From Thermoplasmata archaeon (GTDB taxonomy: Archaea > Thermoplasmatota > Thermoplasmata > Lutacidiplasmatales > UBA184), in NCBI GenBank assembly GCA_030037695.1, contig JASHQF010000013.1, forward strand, positions 1 through 8,641: a stretch of DNA of 8,641 bases. Reading direction: 5' to 3'. Shown here piece by piece: positions 1-7,680 of this stretch. The stretch's first letter is position 1. Every line of letters begins with the position of its first letter. Position numbers and translations under genes: made by a program. The notes beneath the pieces are model-generated. The model saw only the letters and a program-made list of their open reading frames with translations, made no database searches and was not told where the DNA came from.

Positions 1-1571
1 TCGTCGTGCTTCCCCTTCTTGAGCAGCGCGAGCGGATGCTCGCGGACGTGGGCGGTGAAGATGAACTCGATGCGGAGCAGCCCGACCCCCGAGACCGGCA
101 GCCGTGCGTACTCCTCCGCCTTCTCCGGCACGCCGACGTTCACGAAGATCTTGGTCGCCGTCACGGGGGCCGCTTCGTGCACGGCGACGCCCCCGGCGGC
201 CGCCCCTGCAGCCGGGGCGGGCCCCGACTTCGCCTCCGCCCGGATCCCGCGATAGACGGCGCCGGTCTTGCCGTCGACGGTCACTTCGGCCCCGTCGGCG
301 ATCTTCCGCGTCGCCTCCCGGGTCCCGACGACGCAGGGGACCCCGAGCTCGCGGGAGACGATCGCCGCGTGGCAGGTCATGCCGCCCTCGTCGGTGACGA
401 TCGCCGCGGCACGCGACATCGCCGGCACCATGTCCGGGGTCGTCATCGACGTCACCAGGACCTCGCCGGCCCGGAGACGTTCCATCTCAGCCGAGCCGCG
501 CAGGAGGCGGGCCACCCCGCCGGCCACGCCCGGGCTCGCGCCGAAACCCCGGACGAGCGCCTCTTCGCCCCCGCCAGGTCCCGGGGCCGACCTGCCGGGG
601 CCCGCGGCGGTCGACGTCGGGATCGTGGTCACGGGCCGCGCCTGGACGATGAAGAGGGCGTCGGTGTCCCCGCACCACTCGACGTCCATCGGCCGGCGGT
701 ACCGGGACTCGATGAGGCGAGCGAGGGAGACGAGACGGAGGATCCGCGCATCGGACAGCTTCTGGCGGGCACGGTCCGCGGCGGGGATGTCCTCGCGACG
801 GTTCCCCCCGCCGTCCGCCCGGACGACGCGGAACTTCTGCTCGGAGATCTGCTTGTGGACGATCTTCTGCGTCGCTCCGTCGACGACGTAATGGTCGGGC
901 GTGACCTCCCCGCCGACGATCGGTTCGCCCAGTCCCCAGCCGGCCTCGACCAGGAGATGGTTCTCCCCGGTGTTCGGGTCGCGGGTGAACAGGATCCCGC
1001 TCACCGTCGCGTCGACCATCTTCTGGATCAGGACGGCCAGCTCGACCGACGCGTGGTCGAACCCCTTCTTCTGGCGGTAGACGAGGACGCGCGCCGTGAA
1101 CAAGGAGCCCCAGCAGGCCCGGATCGCCCGCAGCACCGCCTCGAGACCGGCGACGTTGAGGTACGTCTCCTGCAGCCCCGCGAACGAGGCCCCTTCGAGG
1201 TCCTCGGCGGTCGCGCTCGAGCGCACCGCCGAGAACGCGACCGCGTTCTCTCGGACGAACGTTTCAAAGGCGGCCGCGATCGGCTCGCGGAGCCCCCGCG
1301 GGAACTCCGTCGCCTCGAACGCCGCGCGGATCTTCACGCTCGCGCCCTCCACGGTCTCCGGGCGCTCGGGATCGATCGCGGCGAGGGCGGCGGGGACGAG
1401 GGTCTTGAGCTCCGTGCCGTCGACGAACGCCCGGTACGCCTCGGTCGTGACGACGATCCCGGGCGGCACCGGCAGCCCCTGGCGCACGAGCTCCCCGAGC
1501 TTCCCTGCCTTGCCGCCGACGAGCGGCAGGTCGTCGTCGGAGACGTCACCGAGGGCCACGACGAGCGACAT
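1..1571 (-). CDS. ppsA: Phosphoenolpyruvate synthase (pyruvate, water dikinase), 3' end beyond the window
   Basis: Catalyses pyruvate + ATP + H2O to phosphoenolpyruvate + AMP + phosphate, the entry step of gluconeogenesis in the cytoplasm. The first 523 codons are present and run off the left edge without a stop. Visible in order: the N-terminal nucleotide-binding (PPDK_N) domain with VGGKAGKLGEL (residues 18-28) and VRSSATAEDL (116-125), followed by SFAGLQETY; the end of that domain at VQARPVT (from about 309); the phosphohistidine swivel domain with GGMTCHAAIVSRELG, whose catalytic His is residue 401; and the beginning of the PEP/pyruvate-binding barrel with GVGLLRIEF. The missing part should be the rest of that barrel, since family members are usually about 750-820 residues. 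The ATG at 1571 is chosen because the GGKA motif then falls at the usual distance from the N-terminus. It lies 7 bases after the trm5 stop and is probably co-transcribed with trm5 and apgM. Family assignment is firm. Pyruvate phosphate dikinase is less likely, because the sequence around the His and the following linker read like PpsA. Confidence 0.95.
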   Translation of the reverse strand, partial: MSLVVALGDVSDDDLPLVGGKAGKLGELVRQGLPVPPGIVVTTEAYRAFVDGTELKTLVPAALAAIDPERPETVEGASVKIRAAFEATEFPRGLREPIAAAFETFVRENAVAFSAVRSSATAEDLEGASFAGLQETYLNVAGLEAVLRAIRACWGSLFTARVLVYRQKKGFDHASVELAVLIQKMVDATVSGILFTRDPNTGENHLLVEAGWGLGEPIVGGEVTPDHYVVDGATQKIVHKQISEQKFRVVRADGGGNRREDIPAADRARQKLSDARILRLVSLARLIESRYRRPMDVEWCGDTDALFIVQARPVTTIPTSTAAGPGRSAPGPGGGEEALVRGFGASPGVAGGVARLLRGSAEMERLRAGEVLVTSMTTPDMVPAMSRAAAIVTDEGGMTCHAAIVSRELGVPCVVGTREATRKIADGAEVTVDGKTGAVYRGIRAEAKSGPAPAAGAAAGGVAVHEAAPVTATKIFVNVGVPEKAEEYARLPVSGVGLLRIEFIFTAHVREHPLALLKKGKHD

Positions 1572-1578
1572 CCGCGGG

Positions 1579-2598
1579 CTAGGTACCTCCCCGCGCGAAC
1601 ACGAACGCCACGAGGTCCTCGCCCGGAGAGTACGCGTGGACGGGGTGGTGCTCGACCACGGTCCACTCGTTCGGCTCCAGCGATGCCGCGATCACCTCGG
1701 CCCGACTCCCCGCCTCGGCTCGCGGCGTGACCTCGTAGTAGAACAGCCGCCCGCCGGGGGCGACGGCCCGAGCGACCGAGGCTAGGTACTTAATTCCTTC
1801 GCGCGGGAGGTTCAGGATCACGACCTCGACGGGCTCCGCGCCCTCGAGAAATCGCACGAGGTCGGCCTCGACCGGGCGGATCTGCGCACCGAACGCCGAC
1901 CGGTGCAGGGTGGTGCGCAGCAGCGCTACGGCCCGCGGGTTCGCATCGACCGCGACGATCGGGCCGGCCTTTCCCGCACGGGCGATCGTCAGGGCGAACG
2001 GCCCGACGCCGCAGCAGAGGTCGTAGACGCGCTCGCCGGCCCGGACCTCGGCGGCGACGCGCGCGTGCTCGCGGGCGAGGCGGGGGGAGAAGTACGCCTG
2101 CTCGACGTCCACCTCGAGCTCGAGGCCGTTCTCCCGGTGGCGGGTCGCCCAGCCCCCGGAGCCCGCGATCCGCTCCACGGAACGCCGTCGGTCGGCGCCG
2201 TGGACCCCCCGGTCCCACCCCACGATCCGGGCCCCGGGCACGAACCGAAGGAGGGCTTCCCCGATCTTCTCGCGTTGGGCCTCAAGTTCCTTCGGGACCC
2301 TCACGAGCACGATGTCGCCGACGACGTCGAACGAGCGGGGGAGCTGCGCCCGCTCCGATTCGGGCAGCACGGCCAGGGTGCGATAGTCCGGAGGGCCCCG
2401 CGGGGTCGTCGGCGGGAACTGATGCTCGCCGAGCGTGCCCCAACCAGCGGGGACAGCGCCTTCGCTCACGAGGGGAAACACGAGGCGTCCCTCCACCCGG
2501 ACGATCTCGAGATCGTCGCGGAGGAGCCCGGCCTCGCGGAGCGCGCGGCGCGCGGACTCTCCCTTCGCGGTAGGGACCGAGAGCGCCCGGGAGATCAT
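1579..2598 (-). CDS. trm5: tRNA (guanine(37)-N1)-methyltransferase Trm5, archaeal Trm5b type
   Basis: Transfers a methyl group from S-adenosylmethionine to N1 of G37, next to the anticodon, which prevents +1 frameshifting. The product is 339 residues, about the usual length for archaeal Trm5b. An N-terminal D1 domain (about 1-45, with KGESARRALREAGLL) is followed by the D2 signature SFDVVGDIVLV (89-99), YFSPRLAREH (169-178), the SAM-binding motif DLCCGVGPFAL (193-203), the acidic residue of AVDAN (Asp218) and the NLP motif (263-265) used in methyl transfer. The ATG at 2598 overlaps the apgM stop as ATGA, and D1 begins just after it. A longer open frame continues upstream, but it is only an out-of-frame reading of apgM. 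The related Taw2 enzyme of wyosine synthesis is the main alternative; the D1 domain and NLP motif favour Trm5. Tight spacing to both neighbours implies one transcript and coupled translation. Confidence 0.93.
   Translation of the reverse strand: MISRALSVPTAKGESARRALREAGLLRDDLEIVRVEGRLVFPLVSEGAVPAGWGTLGEHQFPPTTPRGPPDYRTLAVLPESERAQLPRSFDVVGDIVLVRVPKELEAQREKIGEALLRFVPGARIVGWDRGVHGADRRRSVERIAGSGGWATRHRENGLELEVDVEQAYFSPRLAREHARVAAEVRAGERVYDLCCGVGPFALTIARAGKAGPIVAVDANPRAVALLRTTLHRSAFGAQIRPVEADLVRFLEGAEPVEVVILNLPREGIKYLASVARAVAPGGRLFYYEVTPRAEAGSRAEVIAASLEPNEWTVVEHHPVHAYSPGEDLVAFVFARGGT
1585..1590 (-). promoter_or_regulatory. Possible ribosome binding site for ppsA
   Basis: The minus strand reads GGAGGT here, 13 bases before the ppsA ATG. 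It lies inside the last codons of trm5, where it encodes Gly-Gly. The match to the anti-Shine-Dalgarno sequence is good but the spacing is longer than usual, so translational coupling to trm5 may also contribute. Confidence 0.4.
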
Positions 2599-3935
2599 CG
2601 TCCCGCCGGGACCGTGCCGTCCTCCAGGAGGAGGTGCAGGAGCTCGGCCCCGCGGCGGACGCCGAGCGGCCCTCGGGACGCCGCCCGCTCGCAGAACTTC
2701 CCCGGCGGGGGGATCGGGGAGGCCGCCACGCCGGCGCCGGCCAGGAGGAGGGGCACCGGATCGTCGGAGTGCCCCTTGCGAGCGCACGGCGTGGCGTGAT
2801 CGGCGGTCACCGCGAGGCGGACGGCACCCAGGTCGAGGCCGTCGAGGAACGGCCCGAAGAATCCCCGGTCGATCGCCTCGATCACGTTCCGCTTGCGCTC
2901 GGCGTCCCCGTCGTGCCCAGGCTCGTCCGGGCCCTTCAGATGAACGTAGACGAACGGGAACTGGCCGAGGAGCTCCCGGGTCGCGCGGGCCCGATCCCCG
3001 TACCCGCCCTCCCGGTCCGCCCCCAGCGGTCCCACGAACCGGTCCTCGAGCCGGAGCACCCGTGCGATCCCGCGCTCGACCGGCATCTCCGTGAGAGCGG
3101 CTCCGGCGACGTGCCACCGCGACCGGAGCGGCGCGACCGGCGCTGGGGGGATCGCTCCCGCGTCCCGGACCAGGAGCCCGTTCGCGACCTTGGCGCCCCG
3201 GGCCCGGCGACGGGCGTTCACTGGGTGGGAGTCGAGGAGTTGCGGAACTCGATCGAGGAAGCGGTTGACCGCTTCCGCGGCGCGTCGCGCTCCCTCCGAG
3301 GGCTCGAGGGGCCGCACCGATTCGACGGTAGGGCGTTCGGGCCGCCGAGCGTGCCCGAGACCGCCGATCCGCTCGTAAAACGGGTCGGCGTTCGAGATCT
3401 CGGGGGCGAGGGGGCCCGCGGGCTCGGGCCGGAGCCACAGGACCCCGCGGTGGCCGACGGTCGCCCGGACCTCGGCCCGAATGTGGAGATCGCGCAGCAG
3501 ATCCGCCGAGGTGATCGCCCGCGCGAGCTCGGCCGCTTCCTCGGTCGCCAGCGACCGGCCGACCCTCGCATCGTCCACCCGTCGACCCTCGCCGAGCGTC
3601 GCGAAGTTGAGGCGGAGGGCGATCTCACCGGGGGCCAGGGGGATCTCGGCGCCGAGCGCTTCCAGGACCCCCCGTCCCGGGGAGTCGTGCTCGGGGTCGT
3701 ACCCGAGCAGGGCGAACACCCCGGCGTCCGACTCGGGGGCGATCCCGGGCCCGAGCACCGAGACGATCCCGAGTTGCCCGAGGGCTGCCAGCCGATCGAG
3801 ATGCGGCGTCGCCGCGGTCTCGAGGGGCGTTGGAGGGTCGCGCTCGGAGGGCGTGGCGTCCGCGAGTCCGTCCAGGACGACGAGGACACGGGGGTTCGCG
3901 CCCGACCGGGACCGCTCCAAGCTCGAAGGCGTCAA
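2595..3935 (-). CDS. apgM: 2,3-bisphosphoglycerate-independent phosphoglycerate mutase, archaeal type
   Basis: Interconverts 3-phosphoglycerate and 2-phosphoglycerate using two divalent metal ions. It belongs to the alkaline-phosphatase superfamily, archaeal ApgM branch. The product is 446 residues. Visible motifs are the metal-binding VVLDGLAD (Asp22), the GPGIAPESDAGVFALLGYD block with the probable nucleophile Ser69, HLKGPDEPGHDGD (332-344) and TADHATPCARKGHSDDPVP (377-395), which carry the remaining metal-binding His and Asp residues. The start is uncertain. An in-frame TAG immediately precedes the TTG at 3935, so this is the most upstream possibility, and TTG at codon 6 (3920) is another. 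No ATG or GTG lies before the DGLAD motif and no clear ribosome binding site is visible. It heads the operon with trm5, overlapping it by 4 bases, and ppsA. Together with PpsA it covers two steps of lower gluconeogenesis; no enolase is in the window. Confidence 0.93.
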   Translation of the reverse strand: MTPSSLERSRSGANPRVLVVLDGLADATPSERDPPTPLETAATPHLDRLAALGQLGIVSVLGPGIAPESDAGVFALLGYDPEHDSPGRGVLEALGAEIPLAPGEIALRLNFATLGEGRRVDDARVGRSLATEEAAELARAITSADLLRDLHIRAEVRATVGHRGVLWLRPEPAGPLAPEISNADPFYERIGGLGHARRPERPTVESVRPLEPSEGARRAAEAVNRFLDRVPQLLDSHPVNARRRARGAKVANGLLVRDAGAIPPAPVAPLRSRWHVAGAALTEMPVERGIARVLRLEDRFVGPLGADREGGYGDRARATRELLGQFPFVYVHLKGPDEPGHDGDAERKRNVIEAIDRGFFGPFLDGLDLGAVRLAVTADHATPCARKGHSDDPVPLLLAGAGVAASPIPPPGKFCERAASRGPLGVRRGAELLHLLLEDGTVPAGR

Positions 3936-3969
3936 CTAAAAAGGGGCCCGGGTCGTCGGGGCCCGTTCC
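3936..3969. promoter_or_regulatory. Divergent promoter region between apgM and the repeat-protein gene
   Basis: These 34 bases separate two oppositely oriented genes. CTAAAAAG at 3936-3943 resembles an archaeal TATA box for the plus-strand gene; the usual spacing of about 26 bases would put its transcription start near 3966, making the GTG at 3970 leaderless or nearly so. For the minus strand, TCTAAAG (3993-3999, inside the plus-strand gene) is a weaker TATA candidate with a start near 3970. Two copies of GGGGCCCG (3943-3950 and 3958-3965), each holding the palindrome GGGCCC, lie just downstream of the plus-strand TATA-like box and could be an operator or a small hairpin. All site calls are by eye. 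Confidence 0.4.
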
Positions 3970-5985
3970 GTGCAGCCGTCACCGGCCGGGGGCTTTAGAC
4001 GTTTCGTGCAGACGGGGGCCGGACGGGCGGTCCTCATCGCCTTCACCCTCGCCGTCGTCTTCGTCTCGTACGCCTACGTCTCCCCGATCATCGCCATCCC
4101 GGCGATCCTGATCGTCGGCCTGTTCGTCCCGATCTACCTCGGCCTCAAGCGACCCCGCTACCTCGCGCTCTCCGGACTCGTCGTCGTCCTGTTGGTCGCG
4201 CCGATCGCCACGGTCGTCTTCACCCAGGAGATCATGGCCCCGGTCCCGGCCGCCGCGTCGAGCCCCTCCCTCCCGTACGGAGGGAACGGCTCCGTCCTGC
4301 AGAACGCCACGGTCTCCCCGTTCAACGGCGGCACGGGCACGAGCTTCACCTGGTCGGTCACCATCTATCCCCAGTACCTCACGAGCTCGCTGCAGTTCCC
4401 CGTCGAACGCGGGACCTACGCCTACCACGTGGGCGCGGTCCCCGGCTACCGTTCGTCCGCCCCGTCCGGCAACCTCACCGTCCAGTCGTTCGCGAGCATC
4501 AACCTCTCGTTCGCGGCGGCCGCCCAGGCCGTGACGTTCTCGGAGACCGGCCTCGGCGCCGGCTCGAGCTGGACGGTCACGCTCGACGGCACGACCTCGA
4601 CCTCGAGCACGACCTCCCTCGTGTTCGACGTGCGGAACGGGACGTACAACTACACCGTCGCGGCGACCGACGGCTTCGTCCCGGCCGTCGCCTCCGGCTC
4701 GGTGATTGTCTCGGGACCTACCCCCGTCGCGGTACGGTTCGCGAGCGCGACCTATCCCGTGACGTTCCATGAGACGGGCCTGAGCGCCGGCGCGGGCTGG
4801 GCGGTGACCCTCGGCACGTCGACCGCCACCAGCACCTCCGGCAACGTCACCCTCCTCGAGGGGAACGGTACGTTCGCCTACACCGTGGGGGCCCTCGCCG
4901 GGTACCGTGCGACCCCCTCCAGCGGGTCGGTGACGGTGTCGGCCGCCGGTCAGAACGTCTCGATCGCCTTCGTTGCGCTCCACCAGACCGTCACGTTCAG
5001 CGAGACCGGCCTCCCGGCCGGCACCTCCTGGAACGTCACGTTCAACGGCTCGACGCCGTCGACCACGAACCGTTCCCTGCCGTTCGTCTTCGCGAACGCC
5101 ACCAACGGCTCCAGGGCCTACGACGTCGGGGCCCCCGCCGGCTACGTGGCGAACCCGGCGAAGGGGAACGTGACGCTCTCCCAACTGAGCCAGAACGTCA
5201 ACATCACCTTCACGCCGATCGAGGCGGAGGTCGAGTTCACGGAGATCGGCCTGCCGGTCGGCACGAGCTGGACCGTCGTGCTGGGCGGTATGTCGATCAC
5301 GACGCACGCGACCCCCACCGAGGTGATCCTGTTCGTGAGCACCTGCCCCGGCGCGACCACCAACAACTCCCCGACGTGCGCCGCCGGCTATCCGTTCGCG
5401 ACGTATCCCCACGCGCTTTCCCCGCCCCCGACCGGGGTCACCCAGGTGTCGATCCCCGGGATCCACGTTTCCGCGGACGGCGTGTGGACCTGGCAGCTCG
5501 CGCTCGTCGTCAAGGACGCCGCCACCGGGAACCTCTCGTACGTCTACCTGGTCGGCGACCCGACGTACGATTCGATCGAGGGGCCGGTCGTCGGGGGCTT
5601 CTCGGTGATCTACTGGGCGGTCCTGGGGTCGATCTACCTCGACGACTTCCTGTTCCTAGCGCTCCCGTTCTACTTCGTGCTCCTCCTGTACATGATGTTC
5701 AAGGGCCGCGAGGCACGGCGGCGAGCGCTCGCGAGCCGCCCCTCCGCTTCGATCCCCCCGAGCGGGGGCGGAGCCGCCACGGGGACGGCACCGACCTCGC
5801 AACCCCTACCGAGCGCCCCGGCGTCCAAGCCCCCCCCGGCCGCCGCCCCGCCGGGGTCCGAGACGAGCGAGCGGGCGTGCCCGAGCTGCGGCGCCGTGGT
5901 CTACCGCGCCGAGACGACCTGCTGGAAGTGCGGGGCTTCCCTCGCAGGTGCGAACTCGACCCCCGCGACGAAGTCCCCTAACTGA
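3970..5985 (+). CDS. Membrane-anchored surface repeat protein with C-terminal zinc ribbon
   Basis: 671 residues, function unknown. Three hydrophobic helices come first (about 19-38, 39-57 and 63-84, with KRPR between the second and third). An ectodomain follows with about five tandem repeats of the type VTFSETGLPAGTSWNVTFNG, ending in GY then a Gly/Ser-rich strand (R1 degenerate about 105-185, R2 187-260, R3 263-337, R4 340-417, R5 from 420). It has many N-x-S/T sequons. R5 runs into a longer unique part (about 440-545) containing Cys459 and Cys470. A fourth membrane segment (about 557-577) is followed by KGREARRR, a Pro/Ala/Ser-rich linker (about 590-630) and a zinc ribbon, CPSCG (637-641) and CWKCG (651-655). 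With three helices before the ectodomain and one after, both the N-terminus and the zinc ribbon are predicted cytoplasmic. Such repeats are frequent in secreted Thermoplasmata proteins, so adhesion or envelope structure is likely, but the zinc ribbon hints at an inner partner. The start is GTG at 3970; GTG at 4006 is an alternative. The gene is divergent from apgM and convergent with the pilin gene to its right. Confidence 0.85.
   Translation: MQPSPAGGFRRFVQTGAGRAVLIAFTLAVVFVSYAYVSPIIAIPAILIVGLFVPIYLGLKRPRYLALSGLVVVLLVAPIATVVFTQEIMAPVPAAASSPSLPYGGNGSVLQNATVSPFNGGTGTSFTWSVTIYPQYLTSSLQFPVERGTYAYHVGAVPGYRSSAPSGNLTVQSFASINLSFAAAAQAVTFSETGLGAGSSWTVTLDGTTSTSSTTSLVFDVRNGTYNYTVAATDGFVPAVASGSVIVSGPTPVAVRFASATYPVTFHETGLSAGAGWAVTLGTSTATSTSGNVTLLEGNGTFAYTVGALAGYRATPSSGSVTVSAAGQNVSIAFVALHQTVTFSETGLPAGTSWNVTFNGSTPSTTNRSLPFVFANATNGSRAYDVGAPAGYVANPAKGNVTLSQLSQNVNITFTPIEAEVEFTEIGLPVGTSWTVVLGGMSITTHATPTEVILFVSTCPGATTNNSPTCAAGYPFATYPHALSPPPTGVTQVSIPGIHVSADGVWTWQLALVVKDAATGNLSYVYLVGDPTYDSIEGPVVGGFSVIYWAVLGSIYLDDFLFLALPFYFVLLLYMMFKGREARRRALASRPSASIPPSGGGAATGTAPTSQPLPSAPASKPPPAAAPPGSETSERACPSCGAVVYRAETTCWKCGASLAGANSTPATKSPN
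4528..5484 (+). repeat. Tandem coding repeats (VTF-ETGLP-GTSW type), four clear units
   Basis: Four units of about 75-80 residues start at about 4528, 4756, 4987 and 5227. Each opens with the pattern V-x-F-x-E-x-G-L-x-x-G-x-x-W-x-V, and the first three close with a G-[YF] turn and a strand such as GSVTVSAAGQNVSIAF. A degenerate unit without the ETGL opening precedes them (about 4280-4525). The units are similar in protein but diverged in DNA, so they are old duplications of a beta-sandwich-like domain rather than a recent DNA repeat. Confidence 0.8.
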
Positions 5986-6000
5986 GCGGGGACCCCCCGC
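5986..6000 (+). terminator. Small GC-rich hairpin after the repeat-protein stop
   Basis: GCGGGG (5986-5991) and CCCCGC (5995-6000) can form a 6-bp stem with a 3-base loop directly after the TGA. It lies in the 45-bp gap between two convergent genes, so it could mark the 3' end of either transcript. No T-rich tract follows, which weakens the call. Confidence 0.25.
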
Positions 6001-6030
6001 CCGCGTCGAGGGAGGCGGTCTCCGAACGGG

Positions 6031-7629
6031 CTACTCCGCCAGCGTCTCCGAGAGGTCGATGTACCCCACGATCGGCGTGCCTGCGGCCGTCGAACGGACC
6101 ACGATGTACGTCGCGATCGTCCAGGTCCCGGCGGTGGTGGGGCCCCACCGGGTCGTGCCGGTCGTGGTGTTGGTGAGGACGTTGATCCAGCCCGAAGTCG
6201 CGCCCCCCGCGATCGACGTGTCGCCGACCGTGTAGGTCGTCTTCGTGCCGCCCGGGTTCGTGACCACGACCGTCCCGTTGAACTTGACGGCCTGCGCGGT
6301 CCAGTTGTTCCAGACCTCCAGCGTGAGGTACGGGCAGTTCGCGCCCGGATTGGTCGTGTGGCAGGTGTGGTCGTTCCTCGCCTGGTTCGCGGGCAGCGTG
6401 GGGGCGGTCGAGTTCGTGGCGACCGTCAGGCCCTGGAGCGAAACGGGGAGGATGGCGACGGAGGCGTGGGCGGTGAGCCCTCCCGCCTTGGCCAGCGCGG
6501 TGAGCGAGTCCGAATCCCCCGAGATCCAGTACTGCGAGCCCGACGCGGGGCAGTTGACGCTCCCCGTCGAGCCCGTGCCGCCCGTGAACGACGGCTTCGG
6601 GGTGCTGTAGACGGTGATCGTCGACGGGGTCGACCCGATCACGGTGGAGGAGGGGGCGTAGTAGACGCAGCTGATCGCGGCCACGCCCGTGAACGGCGAC
6701 GTCTCGTTGAGGTAGAAGGTGACGTTCAGCGGGACCCCGGTCGACGAGCCCGAGTACGTCACCGTCGCCCAGAAGTTCGCGGGCTGGCTCGGGACGGGCG
6801 GGAACGAGATCGTCGCGGACGTCCAGTTGATCCCGTCCGAGACCGACAGCTGGCCGCTTCCGCCGCCTCCGCTGCTCGCCCCCGAGACGACGATCGTCAC
6901 CTCGCCCGAGATGCTCCCGACGCCGCTCGAACCGGTCACGAAGGCGTAGTACGTCCCGTTCGTGGTCGTCTTCCCGGCGGCCACCGTGGTCGACCAGTAC
7001 CCCGTGCCCGCCGTCGTGTTCATCGTCTCGTTGACGGTGGGCAGGCCGGGGACCGCGGCGAAGTTGATCTTGAGGGGGTTGGTCGAGTTGAACTCCACGA
7101 AGTCCCCGCCGAGCTGGACGTAGGCCACGAACGTCTTGCCCACGACGGCCGGCGCCGGGGTCGTTCCCGAGCTCAGGATCGTCGGGGCGAACGAGGACCC
7201 TGAGTTGCCGAGAATGACGCTGAAGATCAGCTGGTTGTTCGAGACGATGAAGACGGTGATGTTGGCGTTCCCCGGGACGACCGGGTTCGTGTGGTTCGTC
7301 CCGAACGTCGTCGTCCAGACCTGGCCCAGGTTCCAGGGTAGGGTGGTATTCTTGAGTCCCCAGGCGAGCGGCATCCCGCTCGTGGAGAACTGGCGGTTCG
7401 GAAGGCCGACGACGGAGCTCTGCAGGTAGACCGTCGAGCCGAGGGAGACCGACGGCCCGGCGAGGTGGACGATCGTGAGGCCGGTGATGCTCAGGTTCGA
7501 CGCGATCACCAGGCTCGCCTGGAACTGATCGGTCGACTGGGCGGGCGGCGAGGGGAACCGGGTGACGAAGGCGAACAACGCCGCGAACAGCACCACGGTG
7601 AGCGAGAGCAGCAGGATCGTAGCGACCAC
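6031..7629 (-). CDS. Large adhesin-like protein with archaeal type IV pilin N-terminus (5' end unresolved)
   Basis: At least 532 residues. From the GTG at 7629 the product begins VVATILLLSLTVVLFAALFAFV, the hydrophobic N-helix of archaeal pilins. The conserved processing site is encoded just upstream in the same open frame (RRRRSSRGVAD, 7630-7662), so the gene really starts before 7629; the stated end is only the first ordinary in-frame start codon. After prepilin peptidase cleavage at G|VAD, the helix would form a filament core or membrane anchor. The remainder is a Thr/Ser/Asn/Gly-rich ectodomain with many N-x-S/T sequons. There are probable beta-sandwich segments (for example about 160-250 and 260-345), joined by a SSGGGGSG linker (252-259), and four Cys (321, 360, 423, 432). 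No C-terminal membrane helix is visible. It is much longer than a typical major pilin (about 130-200 residues), so a minor or tip pilin, or an adhesin using the pilin pathway, is likelier. It lies downstream of the 204-residue pilin on the same strand but has its own TATA-like box, and it converges with the repeat-protein gene. Confidence 0.82.
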   Translation of the reverse strand: MVATILLLSLTVVLFAALFAFVTRFPSPPAQSTDQFQASLVIASNLSITGLTIVHLAGPSVSLGSTVYLQSSVVGLPNRQFSTSGMPLAWGLKNTTLPWNLGQVWTTTFGTNHTNPVVPGNANITVFIVSNNQLIFSVILGNSGSSFAPTILSSGTTPAPAVVGKTFVAYVQLGGDFVEFNSTNPLKINFAAVPGLPTVNETMNTTAGTGYWSTTVAAGKTTTNGTYYAFVTGSSGVGSISGEVTIVVSGASSGGGGSGQLSVSDGINWTSATISFPPVPSQPANFWATVTYSGSSTGVPLNVTFYLNETSPFTGVAAISCVYYAPSSTVIGSTPSTITVYSTPKPSFTGGTGSTGSVNCPASGSQYWISGDSDSLTALAKAGGLTAHASVAILPVSLQGLTVATNSTAPTLPANQARNDHTCHTTNPGANCPYLTLEVWNNWTAQAVKFNGTVVVTNPGGTKTTYTVGDTSIAGGATSGWINVLTNTTTGTTRWGPTTAGTWTIATYIVVRSTAAGTPIVGYIDLSETLAE

Positions 7630-7680
7630 GTCCGCGACCCCACGGGACGAACGACGGCGCCTGCCTCCCCGGCGGGTCAG
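7630..7680 (-). other. In-frame upstream coding for the class III signal peptide of the large pilin
   Basis: Reading in the frame of the gene below, these 17 codons give LTRRGGRRRRSSRGVAD, which joins directly to VVATILLLSL. A basic stretch, then RG, then the hydrophobic helix is what prepilin peptidases of the PibD/EppA type recognise; compare KRGVSPIIATILL in the neighbouring pilin. No ATG, GTG or TTG occurs in this frame between 7630 and 7800. The CTG at 7678-7680 would give a signal peptide of ordinary length, and a GTG at 7733-7735 lies in another frame. Confidence 0.7.

Noticed and set aside
6..1730. Long plus-strand open frame of 574 codons
   Set aside because: It lies antisense to ppsA and trm5, is very rich in Arg, Asp and Gly, and has no family motif. 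It is a by-product of GC-rich codon use; the minus-strand frame carries all the PpsA motifs.
2599..3438. N-terminal extension of Trm5 to 619 residues
   Set aside because: The extension is Arg/Pro-rich and fully overlaps apgM in another frame. The D1 domain begins at the ATG at 2598, which also forms the ATGA overlap.
2634..3998. 454-codon plus-strand open frame
   Set aside because: Antisense to apgM, without motifs; apgM has intact catalytic motifs across the same bases.
3979..5466. 495-codon minus-strand open frame
   Set aside because: Antisense shadow of the repeat-protein gene. Its Arg/Asp/Gly-rich composition has no recognisable domain.
4528..5484. Regularly spaced repeats suggesting a CRISPR or satellite array
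   Set aside because: The similarity is in the protein, with units of about 230 bp and diverged DNA, in one open frame. These are domain repeats.
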